A stretch of DNA of 64,000 nt from the NCBI GenBank assembly GCA_019022495.1, contig JAFEKR010000004.1, positions 2,914,001 through 2,978,000 on the forward strand, written 5' to 3'. Shown one piece after another: positions 10,001 to 22,374 of the stretch. The notes under the pieces were generated by a model. That model searched no databases. It was not told the origin of the DNA and worked only from the letters and a program-made list of their open reading frames with translations. Position numbers and translations under genes: made by a program. Numbering within the stretch: the first letter of the stretch is position 1; the number at the start of each line of letters is the position of its first letter. The DNA is from Epichloe hybrida (Eukaryota; Ascomycota; Sordariomycetes; Hypocreales; Clavicipitaceae).

Positions 10001-12031
10001 AGCTTTATTAAGATTATAGAACCTATAGGCCCTGTTTCTAAAGGCTTACCTAGGATTTCTATAGGGGATAACCCTTTAGAGGGGGAAAATAATTTAGATT
10101 AATAACATCTAGATTAAGGTTTAAAGGATTACCCTATAGATAACATAGGTATTCCTATAGGTTAAGAAAAACTACCTACAGGCCCCAAAGAACCCCCTAA
10201 AGGCTTAATTCTAGCGGATCCTATACAGGCGCAGCCTATAACTCAACTAGGAAATCAGATTTCGACTTCGGACCTTGATTTTGACAAAATTATCGATTTC
10301 AACCCTAATATTAACCCTATGGATGTTAATATTAGTTCCCCTTCTTCTCTAGATTTTATAAAAGAAATCTACTTTAAGGTACAGGAGAAGCTAAAGGAAA
10401 AGAATCCTATTAGCCCCGAGCCTAAGACCTAGAAGCAGGCTATATCTAGTCCTGAAAGGGATAAATAGATAGAAGCTACGTATAAGGAATACGAATAGCT
10501 TCTAAAGGCTAGTACTTTTAAATTTATAGGGAAAGATTAAATCCCTAAGGGCCGAAAAGTACTAAAGAATAGGCTTATTTATAAGCTTAAAAAGGATAAA
10601 GAAAATAATCCTTTAAAATATAAGGCTTAACTTATTGCTAAGGGATTTATGCAAATCGAAGGCCTAGATTACCTAGAGACCTTTGCTGCCACAAGCATTC
10701 CCCCTAGCTGGAGGATTTTACTAGCCCTAGCGGCTTAGAATAACTAGGAAATTAAACAAATCGATTTTATAGGAGCTTTTCTTAATAGTAAGCTATAATA
10801 ATAGATTTATATAGTTATTCTAGAAGGTTTTATTGAATTCCTTAAGGCAAATCCTAAACTAGCTAAATTAGCTAGAAGTTTTGGCTAGAAACCTTCTAAA
10901 GATTAAGTAATTTTATTACAGAAGTCTTTATATAGCCTAAAATAAAGCTTAAGGGAATGGCAATAAGCGCTAATATTAGTGCTTAAATCCCTAGGATTTA
11001 ACCCTTTAATATCTAACCTAGCTATCTTCTTTAATCCTTCAACCAAAACCTTCGTCATTACATACGTTAATGACTGTCTTCTAATTGGACCGGATTTATC
11101 TTATATCTAAAGGCTTAAAAAGGAACTTTATAAAGTCTATCTAATAGAAGATAAGGGGCCTGCTAAATTCTTCTTAGGGGTTTAAATCGTACGAGATAGG
11201 CCTAATAGAATACTAAAAATTCATTAATCTCAGTATATATTAGAAGCCTTAAAACGATTTAATATGCTAGATAGTAAGCCTATTAGCATACCTCTTTAGC
11301 CAGGCGTTTTAGCTACGCAAATAACTAAGCTTTTAATAGCTAGCGAAATTAAGCTTTATCAGTGTATTATAGGGACTATAATGTACCTAATGTTACTTAC
11401 AAGGCCTGATACAGCTTTTACGCTACAGTGGTTATTTACTACACTAGCTAGCCCTTATATAGAACACCTAAAAGTAGCTAAAAATCTGCTAAGGTATCTA
11501 TTAGGGACTAGATTCCTTGCTATTATCTATAGGGGAGACCCTAAAGGTTTAGTTAGCAAAAGCCTAATAGGTTATTGCGATAGTAATTTTATAGGGGATA
11601 AAAAGACCTTAAAATTAACCTATGCTTATCTATTCAAGCTAGCTAGCGGACCTATTAGCTAGAAATCAAAGAAAGCTAGTACAATAGCTCTATTAACACT
11701 AGAAGCTGAAGCTAATGCTATCTGCGAGACCTTCCGGGAGCTTCAGTGGCTTTAGGGCTTATTTAAGGAGCTAAAAACCCCTATTTCTCCCCCTATCCAG
11801 ATATATTATAATAATTAAGGCGCTATAACTACTGCTTATAACCCTGCTTTACATAGTTGTACAAAGCATACATTGCTAAAGTTCAACTATATTAGGTAAT
11901 AGGTTTTAGAGGGTTTAGCTAAGATCGAATATCTAGATATAAAGTTAATGCCTGCAGATAGTCTTACGAAACCTCTTTCTAGACCTCTTTATTAGGCTTT
12001 TATTAAGCTTTTAGGGCTTAATAATTATTAA
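7076..12031 (+). pseudogene. Copia-1 gag-pol polyprotein, one frame with nonsense codons
   Basis: Gag, protease, integrase, reverse transcriptase and RNase H all lie in one reading frame of 1,652 codons (1,651 plus stop) with no indel that I can see. The probable start is now ATA (7076), a G-to-A loss of ATG, followed by DTKGKGKG. Order: Gag with a Lys/Ser-rich C-terminal part (7,850-8,300); protease with the catalytic DTG read as NTG (about 8,362); GAG-pre-integrase HVRLGHLGLPLL and CIAC at 9,150-9,300; integrase core from 9,320; RT from about 10,560 with YVDD read as YVND near 11,060; RNase H from 11,381 with YCDSNF. Inactivation is by dozens of in-frame TAG/TAA, the pattern RIP gives at Gln and Trp codons. 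It is clearly less damaged than the gypsy elements here. Confidence 0.88.
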
Positions 12032-12237
12032 ACTAATAACTAATTCCCTTTAACAAGGAACTAAAAACAACGTTAAAAAGGGAGCTATATTTAATAATAG
12101 CTAGGAATTCAAAAAGGGGGTCTTTTATTTTTCCTGTTTTTCCCTTTTATCTATTATTATCAAAAGTTGTTGTTTTTACCCTATAGTCTCTTTGTACACT
12201 TCTAATTGCTTTAAATGTAATTCTTTTGTAAAGGGGG

Positions 12238-12846
12238 TGTTAAAAATAAGACTTATTTTTAGCCCTTTTCTAGTTAAAGAACCTTCTTATTACTAGCTTG
12301 CTTTGCAAGTCTAACAGCTGCACTGCAGCTGTTAACGGTCGCGAGGGCAGCTATTAATGGCTGCGTTGCAGCTGTTAACAGCTGCGACTAACTATGTGAA
12401 TGACTAATTAGTTAATTACGTTATAGCTGTAAGTGTGGCTATAACTACGCTACTAGTAATTAGGTAAGCTAGGGTAATGTAAGCTAGGGTGACGTAAGTA
12501 GGTTACCCTACACATAACTTACCCTATAGCTATCTTTAATAATGATTTTCTCTTTATCTAGAGGTTATACAAAAGTTTTTACATATAGTAAATTAAAGCT
12601 TAAAGATAGGGCTTTCTCTTTATATAAGGTTATTTTTTAGACCAAAAGTTAGTGCATACGGGTTACTAGCTAGTATAGTAGTGAGTTGATTTTTTGGTTT
12701 TTGCATATAAATGAATTTTACGGAAAATCAAAAGTGGCCTATAAGACCTCGTTAGCGGCCCGGATTCACTAATACAGTTAGTAAGTCTATAAGAGAAAGA
12801 AGATCTTTTTAACTAGCTAGATAGCTAGTCCTCTTAACTAACAACA
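12238..12846 (+). repeat. Copia-1 3' LTR (start firm, end uncertain)
   Basis: The polypurine tract AAAGGGGG is followed at once by TGTTAAAAATAAG, the expected LTR start. A TATA-like TTTATATAAGG lies near 12,628. The right end is a guess at an AACAACA string near 12,846. The 5' LTR lies outside the window, so no pairwise comparison can fix it. Inside, 12,309-12,385 holds interlocking GCAGCTGTTAAC palindromic repeats. Confidence 0.6.
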
Positions 12847-13289
12847 GCCGCATTGCCTGTACAACGTATCTAAAATCAATTCTATTACTCTATAAGATAT
12901 CATAAAAGTAATCTAAATTGAATTCTATTAGTTAATAACTGCCACAACCTTCCGTTGCGTTGCGTTAATTGATTTAACGTTGCAGCCCTATTGGTCCCCG
13001 ACCGTAGAGCTTGCACCCGTACAGCTGTTGCCAGCTGGCAACTAGCTCCCTACATTTCAATACCTATAATCTTAAGGTTATAGATTCCTCTTATAACCAT
13101 AAGCAAATCTCTTCTCTTATTAGCTTAAGCATATTATAGCAAAGAAGCTAGCAAGAATTTAGTCCTATAAGGCTTCTTAAGATAATAGAAATAAAGAGTA
13201 AGGGAACTTAACTAACCATAAAGTAAATTACTAAGTAAATTACGCGTGAGTAGCCTTAACTTCTAATTAATACCCTAGATGTTTTTTTC
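12847..13289. other. Spacer between Copia-1 and the MULE relic
   Basis: No coding frame is recognised. It includes a short, less AT-rich patch at 12,940-13,060 (GTTGCGTTGCGTTAATTG, CAGCTGTTGCCAGCTGGC) that may be a terminal part of one of the neighbouring elements. I cannot assign it. Confidence 0.4.
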
Positions 13290-14900
13290 TATTAAAGAAA
13301 GCTACGATTAGGCAAATATTACGCTAGAACATTAACTTAAGCCTTTATGGAGATCCTCTCTATAGATAACCGTATATTTTACTATAAAATCTATTATAGT
13401 AACATAGGAAAGATTAACTAGGTATTCTAAACCTATTATAACTACATTAAAGATTAGAGGAGAAATCCTAAGGTATTATAAATAGATAACACATATAAGG
13501 TTAACTACTTTAACCTCCTACTAATATAAGTTACTAGTATCTTAGCATTACATACAAATTTCAGCGTTACATTTAGATTAGCAGCTTATAAGAATATTAA
13601 GGCTTATATATGGTTTCTTTTAGTGCTTTAAGCAGCATAAGTTAAGGCTAAAATCAGTTACCTATCTATTATTATTATAGATTTCAAATCCGCGCTTAAG
13701 ACCTCTCTTTAAAATATCTTCCCATACACTTAGTAGCAAATTTACGTGTAGTATATACTAAAGAATATTATGCTTAATATTAAGAAGAAATAAAATAGAA
13801 GTCTTAAGGGTTATAAAATTATTAAGAGTTATAAGAAGAAAAAGGCATATAAGCTAATAGCAAAACAACAAGAATAATAGAAGGAAGGTGATAATAAAGT
13901 TAAGTATAGTTTACCTATAGTAGTAGGTAACAATAAAGAGAAATAAAGTAGTATTCTTATATTACAAGCACTTTAATTAATACTTTTTTCTTCCTTTAAT
14001 AATACCGCGGATAGTATTCTTAAAGCTTAGACTACTATTATAAAGGCTTCTTTAAAGGAGGAGTTTTTAGCCTAATAAAAGTATCTCTATATAACATTCG
14101 CTAACTAGTAGCATAAGATTAGATTCCTATATAATATCTATATAATCTATTACTAATTACTATATCTTAGCTATCCTTAACTACCTAAACAAGACCTACC
14201 TACTATAGCAAGACTAATTTACTAACTATACCCTAAAAACCTACCTTAATTTTAGCATTTAAGCCTCCTAAAGAGTCAAGAGCTTATATTACAAGCTAAA
14301 GAGGCGTGTGAGACACCCTTTTATTAATCTCTGTAAGCTTTATAACGCAATTTAGGATATAACTCACGATTAGAAGAAGCGCCTTACTATATAATTTAAT
14401 AGGGAATTCTCTTACTATAAGGTTACTTAGGATAAATTTAAAGTTATTTAGAATCTCATGCTTTATATTAGGTAGCGGGCGATAGACCTTATAATAGAGT
14501 AAGTAAAGCTTACCCTTAATGCTATAAAGAAAAGAGCTTAAATATAGCATACTATAAAGCCCTATAGTAGCTATTTTAAAAAGCAGTTTAGGCTCCCTTA
14601 TAAGTATATAATTATTAATAGAATTAATACTAGACTTCCTCTTAAGATAAAAGATATTTACTATTATTAGTAGCTTAAAGCAATAATAGTATATTCTTCA
14701 CACTTCTTATAAATAATAGCTAATAATTATCATAGCCTAAAGAGCAAGAGCTACTTAATACTTATCGCAAGCCTAATCCTAATAATATATAATATTAAAG
14801 TTAACTATTAAATAAGCTAAAGCTATACTTACTAATTAAGTCTTATATAAGTAAAATACTAAGCATTTATAAGCATAAGAGGAATGTGATTACTACTCTT
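13290..14900 (+). pseudogene. MULE-type transposase relic
   Basis: Plus-strand translation in about 13,480-13,780 resembles fungal MULE/Hop-type transposases: IDNTYKVNYFNLLLI at about 13,484, then VTSILALHTNFSVTFRLA, an AYIWFLLVL segment, IIIDFKSALK (the family usually has I.TD.D.AL here) and a tail equivalent to the CVWHI.KN block, seen as YVxYILKNIMLNIKKK. The first catalytic Asp (DNTYK) is kept; the second position reads DFKSA, so a key residue appears altered. Many TAG/TAA stops break the frame. The C-terminal half (13,800-14,900) has no clear anchor. I did not find the terminal inverted repeats. Confidence 0.65.
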
Positions 14901-14940
14901 GTTTATTAAGTTAAGGCTTCTATAGTAAAAGCATTATTAG

Positions 14941-17900
14941 CTATATTATCATTAAGCCATGGTAGTAGCAGTGTTTAAAAAAGAGAGCAAAGGGCTTGTA
15001 ATAATAGTTCGGCAATACGGATGGCGGTGGATGAATTCTTGCATCTCTACGGGGTGCATGTATATCATCACAAAGTACATTACACATGGTGTTCAAGCGA
15101 TCATGGTGCCTCGGATCGGATATCACGGATCAGGATTTCACGGATCAGGATTTCACTTGTAGAAAGGTATGTGCTTGGCCGGTGACATTTGCCATGTATT
15201 TGATCTGAAGTAAGATACCGGGTACTGAACCTCGTCAGGGCGATGAACGCTGCCCCTGATACCAAGGTATAGAATATGCTTCTATGGTACATCAATGGTG
15301 CACGAACAGAATACTCCGAAAGAAAAGTAAACACCCTCCTTTGTAGCCCAGTATATTTGTATCGACTATGCATGTAAAAAAAACCTCCCCAGGCAGCTCC
15401 TATCTCCCAAGTCTCCATGAATGCACGAAAATAAAGCCAATCTCCCCCGCAGGGACGGAATACATACAATACAAGTTCCCGATGTTATGTGGGGCGCAAG
15501 AAAAAAAAAGGGGGAGGAAGTTTTCACAAAAAACAAACAATTACATGTAATGTAAACAAAGCGCCTCTCAAGGTAGCACGGCATCCAAGTTCGAGTTCTG
15601 CCGCTCACGTCGCACTTTGCATCACCACCATGATGCTCGTATGGTCGAGCATAATCTTCGGGCTGTGCAGATGTAATTCGTGCCGAGCACTCCGTACACG
15701 AGCACCTTTCCGCATTGGATATCTCCCATGGAGAAGACGAGCATTTCACGTCGCACACGTTTGCGTAGGGATAGAAGGGGAGCGAAAAAGAAAGCATTTG
15801 TCTGGCCATCATCACCGCATCCGCATCCCCATTTCCGCACTCGGCAATCTTGCACCTCGGAAAATCATGCGGTACCACAAGTAATGAATGATGGACAGGG
15901 GAGGAGAGGGTTGTTCTCAGCCTCTACGGATTGCGCCCGCATTGTTCACAACCTGTCGTAATACCACTCTTCAGTACTATTAGCACAGCAGATAGAAGAA
16001 AAAAAGGGAAAAAGGGAGGGGGGAGGGGAGACGAAAGCGAGAAAGCCACTGAAGAATGGAGACACGAAATGAAATGAAGACGCCCGTGATGCAAGTTGGC
16101 TTGACTTACGTTGGGCGCATTATCGAAAAAGCCACCAATTTACACAATCTACACGACGACATTCACGGGGTATCTTGTTCACACGCCCCGCCCCCCCCCC
16201 CCTCCCACAGAATGGACCGAGCTTCAATGCATTTCTGCAAGAAAAGCTTTTTGAGGAAATGGCCGTGCGGATGGCCTCTTGTTCCTACATACAGTGGCCT
16301 TGGACTTTGCTGCCAAAGGAAGGACATGGGATGGCACTAATGATGGCACACTGAAAAAGGTCCAAGATTTTCCAATATTGGTAAAGCGGACGAGGGAGTT
16401 CTCTAGTATCCTCGCGCGAATGATGTGTATGTATTGACGCAGAAAGCGTAGAATCATCCTATTGTCAAGATTCTTCCCGAGGCAACAGGGTCGGCGCCAT
16501 CATCTAAACCCCATTGAGACGAGTTCGCATACGGAACGGAGCACAATGCTCGACAGACAGCAACGCAACGCCGCTCCCCCTTCGAGCGGTGAAGGCTCAC
16601 GATGGGAGTTGTGCGAGGACAAGGTTTGGAAATCACCGTTCGTGCAGTGCCCTACAAAGGACGAAGAACGAGCCCAGGCAGGTTTCCAAACAGGACTTGT
16701 TCCCCTCCCGGCAGGTTGTGTTTTGTCTTGTCTATTTTTGCCTGGCATCGGCAAGGTGATGGAACCCCCCTCCCCCCCCTTCAATTAAGAAAAAATCACA
16801 ACAGCAATGAAATGGCCAACTTGGCGATTGGAAAAACTCACGCCCAACAGGTACTCCGCATCAAGCAAAGGGCGTGCATGCGAGTTGGCGTCTCCCCCTG
16901 CTCATCAAACTGAAGGGGCAAAAAGGGCGACGACGGAAAAATCTGGGTGCCCAATGAGAAGCTGGGGAATCGGACCGGCGAGGCGCAAGGTACAACTTCG
17001 TCAGCCGTCGCCTCACCTCGGTGGACCGGCTCCGATCCCGATGCCACGACGAGCTTCCATGCCACACCGGTGCCGAGTGCAGTTGGGGAACTACGGGACG
17101 CGAGTTTCGGGAAGACGTCGAGGAGCACAGTCTGTGACTGCGGTTCGGTGCGGATTATGCGTTTGAGCCACAATTCACGCACGGCCAGGGTGAGACAACG
17201 AGAGGAACGGGAAGGGATTCTTCGCCCTCTTACTCCGTACTACTTACTAGGAGCATTTGATATATATAGTCCGTACATACATCAGATAGATCCCTTTGGT
17301 GTCGGTTGCGTTTGTATCTTGAGTCCACCGCGCCCTTGCTCATGGCAACTCATCACTTGTTACTCCGTAGACAGCCGTCATCAACCAGTCGGCAGACCTC
17401 GATTCCTCAGAATAGGTACCTTGTATCAATGTATATCAGAGATCTGCGGAGCAAAGACTGAGAGTATTACGACTATGAGGCGCTTGAGAGTCACTTCTTC
17501 ATCAATGTCTGGCTACCTACCCTGTGCCCCGTTCCCGGCGCTCCTCACTTCCAACCAACTCAACTTATTATTGTGAAACGCTGTCTACCACAAACTTTGC
17601 TAGGCGGCTCTTGGTCTTCTTGGACCATTGCGGATCGAGCCGTCTGGGGTGCCCCGCCGCGGCGCGGAGTACAGACGAAAGAACATGACATGACGAGCGA
17701 GGTTTCAGCCCTTATCGTCGTCCGTACTCTGAACCGAGAACATTGGATGGCACAAAGGCACGATGGCGCGATGGCCAAATACACTTCTTCAGTGGGGACT
17801 CCGCATGCGAAACTACATGTATGTATGTACATGTATTGCAGATGCAGATGGTAAAAAGTTTCTGACCCATCGGCTCGGAAAGAGCACTTACATACATACA

Positions 17901-20900
17901 TATTATATTAGGGCTACAGAACAGGCCGACAATCTGGTAGTGCAATTGGAAGCACAAGGGTGTGCGTCATCGACTGACTTTAGTCGTATTCAAGTCGGTC
18001 CGCATGTGGGTGGAGTTGGCGTATCGTATTGCTTGAAAGTGAAGGTCATGTAATGTCCATGGGCAGCAAAAATCCGAAGTCCTGTAATATGAGTAATAAG
18101 GGAAGCGAGAAAATGTCCACCAGGGGCAGCCAGCCGAAAATCTACATGTAGATATCGACAGGGAACAATAGAACTGGGTTAGGCGGCAAGATGACAGATG
18201 ACGACTCCGTGCGCCCGCTTCCCGAGGGAGGAAAGGGGCAGAGAGGGGCGAGCAGCAATGAGCAATGAATGGTTGTCCAAGATATTAGGCACCAATTCCC
18301 GCTTGCAGGTGAGATGAATCGCCATGGGGGGCTGTTGTTGGACACTGGACAGACATGGGAAAGTAAAGAAGATCACGCACTTTCCGACCATCTCCAATAC
18401 CACGTTGAATTACCCCTGACCAGCAGCCCGCTTCTCATCGCTGAGCAGCCGGACTTGCCTGTGTCAGCGGCTCGCGTCCCCACCGCTTGTGCAGGCGTTG
18501 CGGCGGCGAGTCGCTACATGCAGTTTTCTCAGGCACGAAAACACCCAGGCCTTGAGGAACAAGGACATATCTTCACTGATCAGCTTGGTCAGCTTGGCTC
18601 GAAATACCGCCTCGTATTTGACAACCGCCAACCGCAGCCCAGTGCTCCATCATCTTCTCATGGTAGCCATATCGCTGAGGCCTCTTGGAACTGAAGCTTG
18701 GTATCTGCAGAACGTAACGTGCCGAACGACGGCATAAACCTAAAGCGTCCTAGTCTTGCCTGCCAGATGCTGTGTTCCGGTCAAGGCAAAGATTTGTGCT
18801 CCTCCCAGGTAAGGCGGCAACGTTGAGAGCCGCGAGCATGAACTGTCATCAGGAGGTGAGGAATCATTTCCTCAAATACGGAGTAGCAGATCTCGAGTGG
18901 CGCGGCTCTTCAAAGTGTACCTGGTACGGGGCAGAACGTACCTCAACTACTGCGTACATATGTTACATGTACGATGTGATCCGGACATTTTGGAGGGAGC
19001 ATGGTTCCTCGGCAGGAATGGTTGCAAGAAACACGGACCCTACGTAGTCCGTACAAGTAATCCGTATGTAATAACCCGTAGACTGGAGCATGATGGTAAC
19101 AGCTGCCCACTGCCGCCTGGTGGTCGTGACAAGGCCCGAAACGCACACTCTGCACTCACGCAAGCACATGTGACAGATGGCCAACAAGGAGTCCGGTCGA
19201 TCTTCATGTGCTGCACGCCAGGTTCATCCCGAGTCTCCAGCTCCTCGCGGCAGTTATCGGGAAAGGGCACGGATGCCAGGGTAGGCGAGTTGCGACGTAG
19301 CTGTTAGTCGCAACTTGCAAGCTCCTTGTTTGACCATGTAATGACAGAGGGCGTAGTCCGTAGTCCGTGTGTAGTCCGTAGCGCGCGAGCTTTCGCGCAG
19401 GTCATGACGTGACTGAGCAACCAAGACTCGTTCATCATGCATAGCTTGTTGTAATACCAGGGAGTACAAGGCTCGAAGCTATGAGCAGGACTCGGCTTGT
19501 GCCCTATATGTATGTATTACCTGGCTGGACTTGACGTCGCGAGGCGAGGTGGTCCCTGGATCATCGGGGCGAACCGGTGAGAAATGTTGAACAAATGTCT
19601 GCTCCGTATTCTGTAGCGTGTGGGGTTCTGATTTTCTGCCTCTTTCCTCTCTGCTCTGCTCTCTGCTGGGTCGCGCCTGCCTCATCACTGATGCATTGAC
19701 CAAGTGGCCTCGGGATGGCTACCTGACGCCCTACCTAGCCAACACCAACTTCTCGTATTCACCTGTCTGACACTCTGATGATGAGCCTTGCCCCGCAGAG
19801 TCTCGCAGACCGTCAATCAATTGGCAGAAATGAGCTTCACTCGCCGTCATGTTCTAGCCCGAGTAAAAGCTTCCTGTTCCGCCGTGCGCACCGTGGAACA
19901 AACGTCTCTCCTCCTTTCTCTTACCATCAGGTCCATCACTCGGTGCAGGATCATCAGCGAGTCAGAGGCACTCGAAAGCACTAATTATTAATTGCGCGTC
20001 GGTCGTCGCTGCCCCACGCGACACCCGATCTGGCCCAAGTTTTATTATTCACGTTGCTCCATTTTTAGATCGAAAGCCTACATAGTGACTACGGAGTAGG
20101 ACGGGTCAATTTTTGTTCACGCCGTGACCTGCACTTGCCGATCCAATTCACACAAGAACCACACTGTCGAGAACCGTTCGAAATCGCCCGCGAGCAAGAA
20201 ATAGATCTGACTGATACAGAAGCCCTAAAAGAACGTCAAGAGGGCATCGAAAGCCGAGCTATTCGTTACACACAGACTGATGCCGGAAGTGCATTTTTGA
20301 ACAGCTTTGACAATATTTTGTGCTCGCCTGGTAGTCAGTCACATTGTGAATCATTCTTGAATTCTTGTGTGTTCCGCTCTGACTCGAGAAGCACAATTTG
20401 CTGATCGACTCCAACATACGGTGCGTTTGTTTGACTATTGTGTCGAAGCGAACACCTCCTCGGGCCCATTTTGGGAGAGAAAATGTTTTGCCCTTGTCGC
20501 CATACATATCTATCCCACGCCACTCCCCAGCAAGTTCCTTTTTCTTGTTTTCTTTTTGTCAATCCAGGAATCTTTTTATTAGGTTGATCTTAACTCAGAT
20601 TTTCTTCCAAGTTTTTTTTTCTGGGTCTCATACACTTGACTCGTTTCGGCCGCTTGGCGAATCCGTGACCAGGATTGTTTATTTTTTTTTCCTTCTAGTC
20701 GTCTGCGCCACATCCCCTACATGTACACATTTGCAGTACGTCAATCGGGGGGGGGGGGCGGGAGGGGGGAGAGTGCTAACTGGATGTTCGTATAGAGCGA
20801 ACCGGGTTGAACTTTATCGAAGGGAATCTGCTGTGCCTGGCGGTGCTTTGTTCTGCAAGCCCACTTCGTTCCGAGAAGAGGACCTCCTCCCACTCTGGAC

Positions 20901-22374
20901 TCATCGGCGCGAGACCCCTGTTGGCCTTCTGGGTCTGAAAGTCCGCCTCGGACTTTTCGCGCGCAGCAAGCAGCAGAGAGAATCTGATCTGACCACTTCT
21001 GCAGAGCAACACAGAAAACAGCTGGTGGTTGCATTGTTGAGACGGTCCTAAATTCGCGAGTCAAGTCTGACGAATTGTGCAGTCGCGCACAAGTACCGGT
21101 CCCTGCCAGCTATCGCCTCGAAAGCTGGTCAAGTGCGCGGTCAAGACAGCAAGAAGACGGGAGAAATTACGAGCGAAGGGCCCGCAAGCTTGCCGCCCAT
21201 CCGGCGTTGACCCTCTTTTGTAATAAGAGAGCAGCCAGGGAGCACAGCACGTTGGCTCAGGACAACAGCAGGACAACGGCAGAACAGCAGCAGAACAGCA
21301 GCAGAACAACAGCAGAAGACAGCAGAGCAGGTACGTACTCGTTGCCACTGGCCCGGTGGCACGACTACGCATTAATTAGGCCTGGTTGATTGTCCGGCCC
21401 ATTCACTCTTCCGCGTTTTTGCTGGGCTGCCTTCAATCTCCATTGCAAACTCCGACTGAGAGCTTTCCCTGGTTCCATCGTTGCCGGCTTCCCCCCTCCT
21501 TTTTTTTTCTTTCCCTCATTCTTTGTTTCCCTGCTCTCGCTCCTCCCTTCCTCGTCTTGTTTACCATCTCCAACTGACCCGCGGATCCACGAGGCAGTCA
21601 CGGCCCACGCGCTCGATCGACAGCTTCTTTCCAGCGGCAAGTGGTCGCCGACATCTGGCGTGCTTGCTGGTTGGTGCGTGTGCGCAGCGTGTGCTGGCGG
21701 CGGCTGCGCTTGGCCCAGCCCGACAAGGTTCAACTTCTTGTCCTACAAACCCCAGATAATTTCCCACGCCCATCCCGTCCACTACCATCTTTCCATGTCC
21801 CACCGCCACTGGCACTTTCGTCCTTTTATTTGTCACATATTTGCTCCGTTCGTTCCTCAGCGCCATCGTTACTGGAAACTCGCCCCTGGACCCGGCCAAC
21901 CATCTGTCCGAGCTTTTGCATTCGCTTCGCATCTGTCGCTCGTTGTCTGATCTTTTGATTGCACGCCCCGATCTCCTTCGAAAGCTGTGCTCGTCGCTGG
22001 GCGCACACTCCTGACGAACCGGCCTTTCTGCCAGCCTTGTTTTCTGTCGAGGGGCTGCTTCGCCGTCCCGTCTCTACACACCCCCTCTCTCTCCTCCTGC
22101 TAGGCTGTTGTGCTTCTGCCCAGTCCTCCTTCATCAGCCTCAGCTCGACGGGTCCTCTCTGCTCGAGGTTGCAATCGTGCGCCCGCCTGTCCTTTCACAT
22201 CACGCGTCCAAGGATCCATCATCAGATTCGGTACTTTGTCATCACAGGAGCCGTCTCCCGTCCTCACGTCGTGGGACAGGGTGACCGGGGGCTATCGCAA
22301 CAGCCCGCACGCTGCAACGCTACGATTTCGATCTCGGCCAGCTCACTCATCCCGTCGGGGGCCACGACGAGACA
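14941..22374. other. 7.4-kb GC-balanced stretch without a recognisable gene
   Basis: Base composition switches sharply from AT-rich at about 14,940. Open frames exist on both strands (the longest about 210-250 codons) but overlap each other, lack family motifs and show no paired splice signals I can join into a protein. Contents: a tandem CACGGATCAGGATTT repeat at 15,124-15,155; A-, G- and C-homopolymers (15,500; 16,190; 20,747); four copies of TACTCCGTA or its complement (17231, 17361, 18877, 20090); a triple TAGTCCGTAG cluster at 19,350-19,380; an AGCAGCAGAACA-type repeat at 21,270-21,325; and a pyrimidine-rich zone from 21,390 leading to the gene at 22,375. It may be a long regulatory region, a lncRNA locus or an eroded gene. 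Confidence 0.55.
21386..22374 (+). promoter_or_regulatory. Pyrimidine-rich upstream region / probable 5' leader
   Basis: About 1 kb of CT-rich DNA (TTTTTTTTCTTTCCCTC at about 21,500; CCCCCTCTCTCTCCTCC at about 22,080) precedes the start at 22,375. CT-rich tracts ahead of start sites are typical of filamentous-fungal promoters and leaders. Several frames stay open for 60-250 codons only because the sequence has few A residues; no family motif appears in them. Upstream ATGs would act as uORFs if this region is transcribed. Confidence 0.45.

Noticed and set aside
14296..14550. 84-codon minus-strand ORF
   Set aside because: It lies antisense to the MULE relic in AT-rich DNA and resembles nothing.
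16947..17576. 209-codon open frame on plus strand
   Set aside because: No family motif, overlapped by comparable frames on both strands, and no start or splice context; probably chance in GC-balanced DNA.
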